A stretch of 64,000 bases of DNA from Areca catechu (GCA_021397845.1 CM038040.1:45899088-45963087); one strand, 5' to 3'. Shown: positions 1 to 12,533, counted from the stretch's first letter. Notes: generated from the letters alone by a model not told the origin. Made by a program: numbers and translations.

Positions 1-825
1 AAACTTTATTCACAAACAAGTTATCACCTAATGATTTCTCTATCCTAGGGTTAACTATATCTAGACAGCTCCTAACTGCCAAGACCATCTTGGAGTCCTT
101 CAAGTCAGAAACTAACTAACCAACTGGTCAGGTAAGAATAAGATCGGTGAGGGTCTCCCCATTGTTTTCCTTAAACACCAAATAAATTATCCAGGTTAAT
201 CAACAAAATAGATTAGTAACCACCTTCCTTCAAGGCTGCATTATCTTTGAATCCCTTTTCTAGATACCAGTTAACCAGCTAATCCTGATCCAGTCCAAGT
301 CTTCTGGGTATCTTGTCCTAATGAGCTTGAATATCCTAGGATCGGTTTCTTATCAATTTTAAATTAAAGGCTTGTGTTGATGTAATATGCAGGATGATGG
401 TTTGTAGGCCAAGGAGGGGTGATCAAATTTCTACCTTTGTTGTTTAGGGATTTATGCCCTTAAGGTATTTTATGAGAATGCAATGCAAATAAAATAAGGT
501 ATTCATAAAAGTTAGAAAGTTTTTAAGGTTTGTTATTTGTTTTCTTAAATTAATTAAGTTTTATAAAAAGGTGTCCCTTTCTTCTTTTTTTTTTTTGTAT
601 ATTTAAGGTAGTTAAATTAAGAAGGAAAACTTAATTAGGTTATGAGTTAAGTTGTGAAAAGAAAGAAAGTGATTTTTTTTCTTTTTATGTTAACAAAAAT
701 AAAAAGTAATTTAGAGAATAAGGAAACTAAATTAAAGTACTAACAATTAAAGAAGGCGATAAAATTAAGGAAAGCAATAAATAAAAAAATATAATTATTT
801 TAGTTTTTTTGAAAACTAATCGTAC
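1..825. other. AT-rich intergenic DNA, no gene
   Basis: No reading frame with recognisable domains lies here. The stretch is AT-rich with homopolymer runs (for example the T run near 584-596). By position it could be the interior of an old minus-strand retrotransposon whose primer site is at 826-854, but no gag or pol motif is legible. Confidence 0.4.
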
Positions 826-854
826 CTAGATCCTTGGCAATAGTGCCAAAATTT
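826..854 (-). other. Possible LTR-retrotransposon primer-binding site
   Basis: On the minus strand this reads TTGGCACTATTGCCAAGG. That resembles the TTGGCGCCGTTGCCGGGG primer site common in plant Athila-type Ty3/gypsy elements. If real, the element points left and its 5' LTR lies to the right. The following sequence (about 860-960) resembles 58620-58720, which supports a shared LTR family. The match is imperfect and no coding region confirms it. Confidence 0.3.
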
Positions 855-2936
855 CATCATTTGTTATAGAGCGGTCAAAAATAAAATTTAACCACTACTA
901 TAGGTAAGGTGAGCAGGGATTGTATCTTTAGAAATCAAGAATAATTATTTTACAAAGAAAAGCAAAAGAGGATTGATTATAGAGAGATTATAATAAAAAT
1001 AGTAGTTTTAAAAGAAAACAAGTCTAAATTGATTAATTAAAGAAAGCAAGTAAGAGAAATAATCCAGGAATCAAACCCACCATGCAAAATAGGTTTTATT
1101 TTTTATGTTACAATAATGATAATACTCGCAATTTGGATATTAGTATTACATGTCTCTTTGTTAGGTATGGACCGTATCCGGAGATCACGACTCATATGTT
1201 TAGAATATAAACTATCTAATTTAATTATAGAGTTTTTGATTAACCTAACTTACTACGATATATCTATCCTAGGCGTGTACCATATTCGAAGATCATGAAA
1301 TGTTTGTAGAGGTCATAGATTGTGTAGGTTAGATCAAAACCTTGTTTAGAAAAGTTAATCAAAAGATATATAAAATAAAAGCATTACTTTTATTGTGTAA
1401 GAATTAAATACAAAAAGTAAAATAAAAATTTGATTACATGCTTCATCATCTTTCCAAGTTGAAGGAAACTAGCCGTGGATCGTTGCCACCAGCATCTCTT
1501 CCCTAACTTTCCCTCTTCTAAAAGCCTTATACAAAATCTAAAATAAGCAAACAAAAGAATAATAAAATACTTTTTTGCCATGAAACTGATGCCTGGACTG
1601 CTATCTAGGTTCTCCTTTTATAGAGCTTGATAAAAGCTTTCTCCCACTCAAATTTGGAGTGAAATTGGGTTAGAATCGACCTTGTATCATGAAAAAATAT
1701 CTCAGCCATTCGATCTTCATTACAGGGCTCAAATCATACCAAGATCTATGCTAGATCGCTGTTATAACATCTACATTGGGTTGGATTTGATGGAAACCAT
1801 CTGATCCTTGATTAGATTGAATTTGGGCCGTTGATGGGTGTCAAAAGGGCCATGAGACATGCGATCAATTCCTTCTCATAGTCAGCTTTATCCCAACCGT
1901 TGGATCTTCATCCAATGGATGATAATGCCCAGCACTTCCTTCGACCCTTGCCGTTGATGCTGAAGCCTTGCTGGTGGTGATGACATTGTGAGGAATGGCT
2001 AGCACGTGGCGACCGATCGGGAGGTGGCGGCGACCGAACTGGGTGGTGGCGGCTATGGGTGGAGTAGGGAGGAGTGGCATGATGGGAAAAGGGTGGTGCG
2101 ATTGCTTAGGAAATCAAAGGAAGCCCATGACATGGCTCCGATGGGCATGATGGCGTCTTGAGCTAGCTAGGGGATGGCCGTGCACTAACATGGCGGCAAT
2201 AGGAGCTCAGGTTGGGGAGGAGGAAGAAGGCGGTGTGATAAAGATGGTCCAATGGTTTCACCCTATTCATGCTCTTCTCCGAATACCGTAGCACGGGAGG
2301 GCATTGACGATGGCATGGTGGTACTACAGCATGATAGCATGGCAGCAAGGTAGGTAACAGTGACCAATGGCAGGACTGGTAGTATTTTGGGCTAGTGATA
2401 GCTTTGGAAAGACAATGGTCTATGGATTTGGGCCTATGGATCAAGTAGCCGGTCCATGGTGGACTGGTTGCTTTAAAATCTATGCTAAACTTGATTATAT
2501 CTTTTTTTTTGGTTTTGACCCATTTGAACTTTAATTTGAGTGCCATTTGGTTCTTTGGATTTTACAGATCAAGTTCTTTCTATCTATGCATTTCTTTTCT
2601 ACAAAATATGAATAAAAGTATCACTTCTTAAGGAATAAAGATCGATTCATATATATTTTAATACTTAAATTGGGTATTTAGTAGATTTATCAGTAGGAGT
2701 ACACTGTATTGAATGTGACCAATACTATAGAGTACTTCACTATCGAGAGTTTCTCTCAGAAGGGTATGGGTATAAATATCCCTTCGACTTGAGATCGTCA
2801 TGGAGAATTGCAAGTAACTCACTGCACCTAGGTACAAGAATACCTAGATTTCTAATTCAGTGATAAAAAGATTACTAGGTTAGTGAAGTACTTGTTAAGT
2901 CAGTGTGTGAGTCAATATAGGATTGACCCTCCAAGA
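855..2936. other. Decayed LTR-like DNA, no gene
   Basis: No credible gene. Frames of 60-127 codons here (for example 2163-2546 on the minus strand) show no domain and look like chance. The first part resembles 58620-58720 and is probably an old LTR. The part around 2690-2936 has the look of degenerate non-coding retrotransposon interior. Confidence 0.3.
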
Positions 2937-4604
2937 TGTTAGAGAAAATGCTCTACCCTATTTTAATTTAGCAAGACCTTGGCCAAGACAATCCTTGTGA
3001 GGAGTCATAGGATTTATTAGGTTGAGACATATCTCGATGCACTATTTAGGAGTTGGTAGTTGACTCTGAAGTCATCTTGAGTATTAGGTCAAAGGGATGA
3101 ATTATACAGTAACTATATTCTTGAATTCTTGAATGCTGCTTTGCAATCATTCAACCTATTCGGACATTGGGCACCATTGCTAGATGGTTATATCAATTAG
3201 TTTAGAAATTAGTTTTTGGACTACTAGCTTAGTGTTCGAACTTATAGGGTCACATATATAAGAAGTTTCTGATCGATAATAATGGCTGATTAATGATTAA
3301 AAATTATTTAGTGGTAAAATTATAAATATGATTAACAATTAATCCTATACAAATATTATAAATTAATAATGAATTAATTATTAATTAATTATAGAAGGAT
3401 AATTAGTAATTATATTACTAATTGGTTCAATTTGATTGAACAAAGAGGTTTAGATCAAGTCTAATTGAATTTGGTTCAATTAGGTTTTACTCGATTATGT
3501 TATACAATGACCTAATCGCTAAGAGATTTTAATCTTAATTTAATTTAGACTTAGACTTGATTAATTTATGATTTAATTAGGATTTAATTAATCTAATTAA
3601 GACCTAATTTGATTAGGTTCAAGTTATTTAAATAGGCTAACCAAATTGGATTTGTATAAGAATCTATTTTGGCCAAGTCAAAATCAAAATCCTAACCAAG
3701 TGCCTAGAGTTTTTTCCACATCCTCTATCATTTATTTTTTGGGTTTTGCATGAATGATTTCATGCTAATTCTTTGTTATGTTGTCCTTCCTTCTTTCCTA
3801 ATCTGATTAGGATTGGTTTAGGATTTTTCTAGATGAAGTTTGAATTAAAAAAAATTAATAAAGTTTGAATGGGATTTGAACTCCTCTCTTTATCCTAACT
3901 CTTTCCCATCTTATCCTAATCCTCTAACCAGCTCCACGCCAACTTTAATTGTGATTTCTGATGTTGTGCAACAATATGAAGGCCCTCTTTACCATGAGAT
4001 AGCAGGGAATAATTAGAAAATAATCGTGGAAGAGGGGGGTGTGAAATCAAGAAGTGGGCATGAGGGTTCTTTGCACTAGGGATTTGGAGAGAAGAAAAAG
4101 AAAAGAAAGAGAGGTGTCTCCATTGTCTTCTTTCCACCATCTGATCCTCCTTCATCCTTCTCTTTTTCATCTTCTTGGAGGGCTCGAGAAGTTTAAAAAA
4201 ATATTTTATTTTAGCCATCCAGTGGCCTTTCCATGGATCTAGTAGTCCAAGAAAGTTGATCGCATCGGAATTTCATGTGAACGATTCATAGAGGTCGAAC
4301 ATCCTGTGCGGCTGCGAAGAAATATTGAGAGCTCTTACCACATGCCATCGATAGTGGCAATGATCGACTCGTGATCAGGTATGCAATTATATTTCATATT
4401 ATTTGTAGATTTAATCTACAGCATGCATCGGTTAGATTAATACATGCTAATTTTATTTTCTATGTTACATAGCATTTAATGATCCTTATAGAATTTTTTA
4501 GATTTGATCTATATTTCTAATTTTCTATTTAAAATAGTTTTAGAACATATTTCCTTCCATTGTAAATTAAGACAATACATGAAACCCTAGGTATTTTTCC
4601 AACA
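2937..4604. repeat. Possible old LTR, truncated by next element
   Basis: The stretch begins TGTTAGAG and ends TTCCAACA, the TG...CA form of an LTR, and is AT-rich with no gene. It stops where the Tat LTR fragment begins at about 4606. No second copy is in the window, so the LTR reading rests on its ends alone. Opposed frames at 3916-4242 share one purine/pyrimidine-rich tract and are not credible proteins. Confidence 0.25.
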
Positions 4605-4605
4605 C

Positions 4606-4803
4606 CAACTACTCAGTCTGGTGGTTGGCTTCATCTTTCCTTAGCTAGACTTCTTTTCAGTTAGTGGTGTTGTAGTTGACTTCGTTGTCTTCCTCCTAGT
4701 TGATAACTTGGATCACTTCGAGTTAAATCTCCTAGTCTTCCATAGTTGGTGGCACGATCGGTGGTCCAGCAAGTCTCCGAGATCGAGTCAGCAATTGCTA
4801 TAA
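4606..4803 (-). repeat. Truncated 3' LTR of the non-autonomous Tat element
   Basis: About 200 bp align by eye with the right end of the LTR at 9700-10642. Shared words include TCTTCCATA, GTGGCACGATC and GCAATTGC. On the minus strand the LTR begins TGTTATAGC, just after a purine tract. The rest of the LTR (about 740 bp) is absent, cut at the junction with the AT-rich sequence ending near 4604. Confidence 0.7.
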
Positions 4804-4819
4804 CAGATGCCCCCCACTC
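4804..4819 (-). other. Polypurine tract of the non-autonomous element
   Basis: The minus strand reads AAGAGTGGGGGGCATC immediately before the LTR start TGTTATAGC. The G run followed by a few bases and TG matches the purine tracts of the two other Tat-type elements here (before 50033 and before 56437). It would prime plus-strand DNA synthesis. Confidence 0.65.
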
Positions 4820-5250
4820 TTGAGTCTATAATATTACCAAGTAGTTTCGGGCCTTGTTGGGTTTGGATGAAGGGAGTAGTCAGTTCGGCCTCAGGGTTGG
4901 ACAGATTTTCTCATGATCTGGATATTTATTGGCTCCCTAGAAATCGTTGCCAACTATTTTGTCACCTTGATTACGGGGGAGAGGAGATTATTAGTACAAC
5001 ACTCTAGAAGATTGCACAATAACTCCTCAAGCAGCAGGCAGCTTGCACGATCCTCCTTGGTCGGTCGGGCAATGCCACATGGCCTATCAGCTATGGTCTT
5101 TAAATGATTTGCATGAATCCTGGTACCAAAAATTAATTGGCCAGAGACTACTTTAAGGTGGTATGGCGCTTCCCGATTAGGAGTGGACCATGTGTCAAGA
5201 TTTGAGGACTTTGGCCAAATTGAGGCTTGAATCCCAGCCATTTGGCTAGG

Positions 5251-5260
5251 TTTAAAAGAG
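5251..5260 (+). promoter_or_regulatory. TATA-like box ahead of the aORF relic
   Basis: TTTAAAAGAG lies upstream of the aORF relic on the same strand. It resembles TTTAAAAAGG, found at the matching place before the aORF of the 14.7-kb element. Its role is inferred from position and similarity only. Confidence 0.25.
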
Positions 5261-5639
5261 GGTTCCCTACCACTATTGCAGGGATCGCTCCTTTGCTAAG
5301 TTGCAAAGAAAGAGAGTGCTCGAGAGTTTCAAACTATATTTGCCCTTAGGCATCTCTTCTTAGTAGGTTGGTCCTCATTCCATCTTTCTGTTCTTTTCTT
5401 CATTGCTCTTCTTCCTTGCTTTTGTCTTCCTTTAAGGCTCTTTTAGGATTTTCCAGGCAAAGCTACACTTGGCAGCTTTCTTTTTCTGTTTAGATCTCTT
5501 CCTTTGCTTGATATTTCTTCCTCTTTTTTTCTTTGTTGATATGATTTCATTCAAAGGTGAAATCCATTTGGTGAGCCATATCTCCAGGCTTTAAGGTTCT
5601 TAAGAATTTTCCTAGGAAGAAGTCGCTTCTTTCAATTTT

Positions 5640-7830
5640 GGAGAGGTCAGTACTTCTTCCATCAGGATGGTACTCTAGGCTGGTCGGTTGGCTGGTCCAA
5701 GAGCTCCAATCCCCTTGGATCTGGTAAGCATTATCTTGATAATGACCGAGACGAATATCCTCTAACTCTAGGAACAATATTAGTTTTTGAGTCAGTTTCA
5801 GGTCTACACTCCCGAGTCGAATGACAAAGTTATGTTGGGCCTGGCAGGTGGGATCACCCTATACGAGGAGTTCTTTTATGTAGGTCTCTAACTTCCTTTC
5901 CATCATTTTATTCATAACATTCTTGACTTTTATCGACTATTTCCACTTAATTAGCCCTGAATTCTTTTCACATCATTTTGCCCCTTTGTTGTTTTATGTC
6001 AATTTCTTGGGATTGAGGCTCGGTTCTCTCTGTTTTGAGTACTTTTTGTTTTGAAGTGGCACCTAATTGAAAAGGTTTGATGGTTCATCAGCCCTCACCA
6101 AGGTCGATCCTTCCTTTCTGGTATGCCCTCTTCCATCTACAGTTGGAAGAGCCACTTCTTCTTTATTTTTTGCGATGCTCTTTAGGGAGTGAACTGGGTT
6201 TGGGGTGAACTGGACCTGTTTCCAAATAAGTACTCTATAGTCCTTTCCATTGATGAGGAAGACTACTATGGATTTCTTAATATGAGGGTTCCTCAATAGC
6301 AGGATCTACTTTCGAAGCAAAATTGGTACAATATTGGACTCAGTCTAGTGAACACCTTAGATGAGTTTGCTAAAGTCTTCATCTTTTGTCTATTTGGATT
6401 GACTAAGTCTTCTACTCGACTTTTTATATACATGAAGGTATTTCTGGACAAACTGAAGAGTATCGATTGAAAGAGGGCTATAGCCAATGGGGTGCATAGA
6501 AGCCAAAGAAGGCGGTGGTGAAAAAGCCCTGCACAGGTCCATCCTTGGGTGGCCGTCAGTTATGGCTCAGGTTCCTGCATGTCGTTTAAGAGAGGTTCCT
6601 ACACCCAGCCCAAGGGAGGCTCCCGTTGTCAATGAAGAAGTGATAATGGTCTCAGCACTATCGCCTCCCACTCCAGCATTGACTCGATCACCAACTCTTC
6701 CGGCTCCAACTCTAGAGCCATCTCTAATGGCAGAGCTAAGGCATTTAAGTCCCTCAGCTTGGGCATACCCCTTGGGATCCGATGAGATTTCTCGTGACAA
6801 TGAGGAATACATTGAGATGGGGGCCAAGGTAAGGTTGACCGCTTCCAACTTCAGCAATAAGAGGTTGGCTAAGCGACTAGTTGACATGATTCTTTTACCC
6901 TGAGATCAAGAGGAGTGGAAGTCTAAGTCAGTGGATGAGATTTTTGCCAACTTCTTCCCTCAATTACTCATGATAAGTGTTCTTCATTCCTTGCTTTACT
7001 GAGTATTTTGAATCCTGAGTAGCTAACTTGCAATTTTTCTTTTTCTTGCAACTTACCCATGATGTCTCCATCATCAAGGAGGCATTCGTTGAGTCCGTTG
7101 AGTTAAGGCACTCCCTCAGGGATCAGGTGGTGATTGTGAGAGCAAAAGTCGAGTCCTCGGAGGAACTGAGAAAGATGAGCAAGGCCTGAGAGGCCAAGCT
7201 TGAAGAGGAAATGCAAGCCTCCAAGAACTCTATTCGGGAACTGGAAGCTTGAATAGTGGAAAGGATGAAAAAATCATCGAGCTACAGGACTTGGTCATCA
7301 AGCTAGAGACTAGGTTGGTGGATGCCAACTCAAAGGTGATGGTCATGGAGGCCTGACTCCAAACTTTCAACTTCAGAGTCAGAGGTCAAAGTTGCAGCAT
7401 GGGAGGCCGAGGATAGGACCCAAGCTACCAAGGCCATAGTTCAAGCTGTTAAGGCGTAAGCAACTTTCGTGAGTGCTTGAGCAGTGGAAGAATACAAGAA
7501 ACCAAGGACTTCGAAAATGAAGTCACCAAGGGCTGCTACAATGCCTACCAACTCAGGTTTGTGGAGTGCAAGAAGAAGGTTGTCGAGGCCTTTTTGGAAC
7601 TTAACTTGGACAGCATCGTTGATGTCGAGCTTGAAGAGGAAAAGAAAGAGAAGGAAGGCAAAGGATGGGAGGTTAAGCAAGCTGCCAAGGGAGCTGCCAA
7701 TGCCGAGGCCGGATAGGTCACTATTTAGGGGACCATTGCCAAGGTGATGGTTGAAGCTAAGGCCATGATCGACGTGGCAGTCAAGGCACTTGAGGCATGC
7801 TCGACTCCAACGACTGGTCCTAAAGAGTAG
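5640..7830 (+). pseudogene. Antisense ORF (aORF) of a Tat-lineage element, degenerate
   Basis: Reading past stops and frameshifts, the plus strand encodes a protein like the aORFs at 47480-49521 and 53768-55797. About 5820-6080 gives GGITLYEEFFYVGL, then a hydrophobic stretch with FVVLC and GIEARFSLF. This matches VAFYKDFLVGG and FIVLC...FVARFSLF in the 14.7-kb element and recalls the Pfam 'putative gypsy type transposon' domain. About 6487-6960 is a Pro/Ser-rich segment. About 7070-7830 is a Glu/Lys-rich coiled coil ending GPKE with TAG at 7828. An exon junction near 6970 appears to have lost its splice donor (ATAAGT in place of GTAAGT). It lies opposite to the element's own strand, as is known for aORFs of plant Tat/Ogre elements. 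The true start is not clear, and its function is unknown. Confidence 0.6.
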
Positions 7831-8164
7831 AATCCTTGTAACTTTTCCTCCCTTCTTTATTGTACTGGGCTAAGCCCTCTTTTGTAATGACTTGGTTATT
7901 AATGAAATGCATCCTTCTTTTTGTTAGTTTTTATATTGTGTGAATGTTTGCCAAATAGTTAAATATTGACAAGCAACTTGAATGGCGTAGCTTTGACCGA
8001 GTAAGGTAGCTTCTAGGCTTAGCTGCACAAGTCTCTTGGTCAGGCAGTATCTGAATGACTTTTTCCTTAGAGATTGGTTGAATAAGTAGCCTATGAAATT
8101 TGCAAGTAAACTAGTCAGTCAAATGCTTGGAACCATACTATAGGAAGCATGTTGCCTTCTATAA

Positions 8165-8560
8165 CTGAACTATGGAAGTGAAATCTAAATGAGATGGGAG
8201 TGAAACTCGAATAAAATGGGAGTAGAACCTGAGTAAGAATATGATAGAACCCGAATAAAAGTGGTGGTGGAAGCTGAATAAGAATGGGATTGAAACCTGA
8301 ATAAAAATAGGATTAGAATCTAAATAAGAACCGGATTAGAACCCGAATAAAAATTGGATTGAAACCTGAATAAGAGTGGGATTGAACCTGAATAAGAATG
8401 TGATAAAACCCGAATAAGAATGGAATTGAAATCCAAATAAGAATAGGATTAGAACCTGAATAAGAATGGGATTAGAATCTAAATAAAGATGAGATTAGAA
8501 CCTGAATAAGAGTGGGATAGAAACTCAAATAAGAGTGGTATAGAACTTGAATAAGATGGA
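8165..8560. repeat. Short tandem repeat, ~22-24 bp unit
   Basis: A run of variants of GGGATTAGAACCTGAATAAGAAT, about 15 copies. It lies on the pol side of the aORF, the place where Tat/Ogre elements often carry tandem repeats. No ORF runs through it. Confidence 0.85.
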
Positions 8561-9345
8561 GGTTGAGAACGTTACCATCTTTACTATGATCGGTTGTTAG
8601 TCAGCTAGAGATGGAGATGTGGAAATGCTATCACCTTCACTATGACTGGTTGTTAGTCGACCAGATGGAATATGGAGGTGTTAAAATGCTACCATCTTTA
8701 CTATGATCGGTTGTTAGTCGGTCAAAGATGGAGGTGTGGAAATGCAGCCACTCCATTGCACCCAGTTGTTAGTCGATCATATGGAAGATAGAGATATTGG
8801 AATGCTACATTCTTTACTGCAACTGGTTGTAAGTCGATCGGAGATGGAGATGTGAAAATGCAACCGTCTTTACTACAACTGCTATTAGTCGATCAGATAT
8901 GAGATGGAGGTGTTAGAATGCTATCATCTTTATTGCAATCAATTATAAGTCGATCAGAGATGAAGGTATGGAAATGCAACCATTTTTACTGCAATCGATT
9001 ATTAGTCAGCCAAATGGGAGATGTTGGAATTGGAACGCTACCATCTTTATTATGATTGGTTGTAAGTCGATCAGAGACAGATGTGGAAATACAACTTTTT
9101 TTACTATGACCAGTTATTAGTCAATCGGATAGGAGATAGAGGTGTCAGAATACTACCACCTTTACTTCAACCAGTTATAAGTTGGTCAGAGATGGAGGTG
9201 TAGAAATGTAGCTATTTTTAATATGATCGATTGTTAGTTGGTTAGATAGGAGATAGAGGTATTGGAATGCTACCATCTTTACTTTGACCGATTATAAGTC
9301 AATTAGAGATGGAGGTATGGAACCACAGCTATCTTTATCACGACT
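8561..9345. repeat. Tandem repeat, ~117 bp unit made of two half-units
   Basis: The words AATGCTACCATCTTTACT and GGTTGTTAGTCGATCAGA recur. Full units start near 8684, 8801 and 8917, a spacing of about 117 bp. Each unit holds two related ~58-bp halves (one with 'gaggtgttggaatgc', one with 'gagatgtggaaatgc'). About six to seven units are present. Probably internal to the non-autonomous element. Confidence 0.85.
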
Positions 9346-9680
9346 AGTTGTTGTTGGCCAATAGCTCAGGAAACTTCAATGGATCCCGTGGGCTTCCATG
9401 GACTTGCTATGCTCTGGTGGGCCCTACAGACTTCGATGCACCGAGTGAGCTCTGGTTGGCCTGGTGGTGTTCATGCCATGGATCTTCGTTTACCCCCAGG
9501 CTTGCGAGTAGCTATTGTTGATCCACTGGTTGAGGAGCACTAGTCTTTGGTTGAGCCATTTGTTAGCCATTTGTCATGGTGTAAATAATATCCGGTGCGA
9601 TCGATTGAGGCATCCTATGCTCATGTCGTCACCATTGAACTTCAAGCTTCAGGAACTCATGAGACTTGCTTGTGTTGCCT

Positions 9681-9697
9681 CCTACCTGGTGTGCCAA
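9681..9697 (-). other. Primer-binding site, tRNA-Arg-like
   Basis: The minus strand reads TTGGCACACCAGGTAGG, one base different from TTGGCGCACCAGGTAGG in the 14.7-kb element. It resembles the complement of a plant tRNA-Arg(CCU) 3' end (recalled, not searched). It sets the LTR boundary near 9700 and fixes the element on the minus strand. Confidence 0.7.
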
Positions 9698-9699
9698 TT

Positions 9700-10642
9700 T
9701 ATTATCACTAAATCATGCTTTACTAGACTTCGACAGTTGCCGAGGGTGCTTTGGTCTTTCCTGAGTAGAACTGGGTACTACTCCTGATGGCTCTCAAATG
9801 GAGACATGCAAAAGTAATTCCTTGACCAGTAGTGACTGGCGGGAGACCCTCCGATGTTCAAGGTAATGGATAGGAGAAATGGGCTACAGTAGTCGGAGCT
9901 GAGAGCAATGATGGTGACTGAATGATCATGAGAATAAGGGTAGAAGTGCATTAGTGTCATATACCTCATCGAGATCTTCTCTTACCAATTTATAAGACTA
10001 TGCTGGATAACCAAACATCATTGTGGAGACAGCCTCCTCTGACATGTGTAATATATTTTGCTCAGATGGTGGGATTTTGTTCTATGAAATTTTTTTACTA
10101 GCATCTTTCTATTAGGATGATAGGATCTGTTGGGATCTTGTTCGCCACAACATTGTCCTCCATGATTTGTGTTGTAATCGATTGGGTTGTCACCTACTTG
10201 GACGTCATAGACTGCAAGTAGGTAGTTAGTTTGTTCACTGCCAAATGAAGGGGCTCAGCTATGTACCCGAGCACTCCCAACTAGGCTTGTTGAAGTAATT
10301 AGCCGGGTCTGAGTATGTACTTGGTGGATGTGCATAGAAAATGCTATGTTAATCGGGCTCAGAAGGTTGTAGCTACTCAACCTGGAAAAGAGCGACTACT
10401 CGATCTTGAAAGAAGCGACTACTCAATCTTGAAAGAATCGACTACTCGATCTGATGGCCGATTTCATCTTTTTCTCGCTGGACTTCTTCCCGGTTGGCAG
10501 TGCCGTAGTCAGTTTCGTTATCTGCCTCATAATCGATAACTTGATCGCTCCGAGTCGAATATTCCAGTCTTCCATAATTAGTGGCACGATCAATGGTCTG
10601 GCAAGTCTCTTAGGCCGAGTTAGCAATTGCCATAGCAGTATG
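9700..10642 (-). repeat. 5' LTR of the non-autonomous Tat element
   Basis: About 943 bp bounded by the primer site at the left and matching the fragment at 4606-4803 at the right. On the minus strand it begins TGCTATGGC. Its end is mutated from the usual CA. It contains a ~23-bp repeat (ACTACTCGATCTTGAAAGAA type, nearly three copies) at about 10385-10450. Small frames inside (10315-10678) are chance. Confidence 0.65.
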
Positions 10643-11393
10643 AAAGAGGAAAAAGATGCTGATGGAGGATTGCATTAAGCAGTTGGATATGGTAAAGGAA
10701 TTATAGATCCTTATATTTCCATATTGGTCCTATTTAATAAAGAAATTGTAAAGTGATTTATATGCTTAATAGATGTCACATGGAGCTTGAAGAATCTAAA
10801 TTATTGCCCTTTATTGTTGTTTTACTTTATTTGATAAACAACTATGAATAAAAAAGATGGTAGAAAGCAAAATTAATGCAACAGTAAAAATTTACATTCA
10901 CAATTTAAATTCTAGCATAATTTTTTTATTAATCATCTCCAACCCATATTTGGAGACTCAGGCAATACTAGTATAAATAAGGAGCAATATAAATAGTTTT
11001 ATTGTCTAATTAATATAAGCAAAAATGATTTAAAGCCCTGCTTTTATATATTTTTTATTATATTTTTATATTTTTTAATGTAAAGTTTGAGTTGAGTGCA
11101 TTGAAAGAATTAGTTTCTTTTCTCTTTGATCAGGTCAATGATAAGGATTATTTTTTTGGAGGCAGGATGACTAGCATTGGATTTCAATGTACTTTGACAA
11201 TGATGTACTGCTAGTGAAAAGAAATGGATGATGAATAAAGCGACAGACACAAAGGCAGATGGAGCAAGACAACTCCAACAATAAAGAGGATTGGCCCTAG
11301 CAGTGAAATAACTCAAGTTGGACTTTTATACTTCAGCATGATATCACTAAAGAGAAAGATGGGCATGAATGGTAGCAGGGATGATGTAAAATA
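10643..11393 (+). repeat. ~750-bp direct repeat, copy 1
   Basis: Copy 1 starts GTATGAAAGAGG and runs to the matching GCATGAAAGTGG at 11394, a spacing of 751 bp. Shared landmarks include GATGGAGGATTGC, TTTCCATATTGGTCCTATTTAATA and ATGTACTTTGACAATGATGT. No protein is legible. It may be a duplicated part of an unidentified element. Confidence 0.75.
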
Positions 11394-12083
11394 GCATGAA
11401 AGTGGGAAAAGGACGCCGATGGAGGATTGCGTTAAGCAGTTGGACATGGTAAAGGGATCATAGATCCCAATATTTCCATGTTGGTCCTATTTAATATAGA
11501 AATTATAGAGTGATGATATACATGCTTAATAGAAGTCACACAGAGCTTGGAGAATCTAAATTATAACCCTTTATCGCTGTTTTACTTTAGTTGAAAAATA
11601 ATTAGAAATAAATAAGATAGTAGAAATCAAAGTTAATGCAATAATCAAAATTTACATTCACAATTTATGTTGAGGCATAATTTTTTCATCAGTTATCTTT
11701 GTCCCATATTTGGAGACTAGGACAATACCCGGGTAAATAAGAAGCAATATAACTACTTTTATTATTCAATTAATGTAAGCAAGAATGATTTAAAGTTCTA
11801 TTTTTATATTATATTATTATTATTTTCTATGAGAAGTTTGAGGTGAGTGAATTCAAAGAATTTAGGTTTTTTTTTTTTCTTTCCTTGATTGTATCAATGA
11901 TAATGACTATTTATTGGAGGCAAGATGACCGTCATTGGATACCAATGTACTTTGACAATGATGTGCTGCTAGTGAAAGGGAATGGATGATCAATAAAATG
12001 ATGGATAAAAAGGAGATGAAGTAATACAACTCTAATAATAAGAAGAATTGGCCCTAGCAACCGGATCTAGGAGCGAGTTAGGA

Positions 12084-12515
12084 TGGTAACAAATAGGGTA
12101 CCCATAAAATTTATTCTATTCGTATTCGAACCTAATTACAAGTTGTTCTATCCAAATCCATTTTAAACTCGATTACAAAATTTATCTATTATATGTTACT
12201 AAAGTAGTATTATCTGAATTCAATAGCTACCAAATATTAAATTTTTATATTTTTTTTTCAAAATTATACATTCTATATATAAAAATTAATAAATTTTACT
12301 TAGTTTTGAAGAATTTTTCTCTCCAAAACTTGATTTAGTTTTGGAAAAAAAATTTCAAATATCTAAATTTTAAAATAAATATAGAATAATTTTAAAATAA
12401 TAAATATAATATATATAATAAATAATAAAGTTTATTAAATAAATTTTAAATTATATTAAAATATTAAAATTATTATACTCCGTGCGACCTGGAATCTAGT
12501 TTAGAAATAAGTTTG
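12084..12515. other. AT-rich insertion inside repeat copy 2
   Basis: About 430 bp present in copy 2 but not in copy 1 of the direct repeat, so it is an insertion or local divergence. It is very AT-rich, with no ORF and no clear terminal repeats. Confidence 0.4.
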
Positions 12516-12533
12516 ATTAAAATTTTATACTTT
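12516..12533. repeat. Target-site duplication, left copy
   Basis: ATTAAAATTTTATACTTT, identical over 18 bases to 14835-14852. Its last T bases merge with the poly(T) run. Confidence 0.65.

Larger units (their letters stand above)
4606..10642 (-). mobile_element. Non-autonomous Tat-lineage LTR element without gag-pol
   Basis: Minus-strand element of about 6 kb. Reading leftwards: a 5' LTR (10642-9700), a primer site (9697-9681), tandem-repeat blocks, an opposite-strand aORF relic (5640-7830), a purine tract (4819-4804) and the first 200 bp of the 3' LTR (4803-4606). No gag, protease, reverse transcriptase or integrase motif remains between the primer site and the aORF. This is the layout of a large non-autonomous derivative, or of a Tat element that lost gag-pol by internal deletion. 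The aORF and primer site match the fuller element at 38403-53101 in kind. The outer end of the 3' LTR is missing, so no target duplication can be read. Confidence 0.7.

Noticed and set aside
5547..5777. 76-codon minus-strand frame with protein-like composition
   Set aside because: It overlaps the plus-strand aORF relic, whose domain continues on both sides in the plus direction, and no family was recognised for the minus frame.
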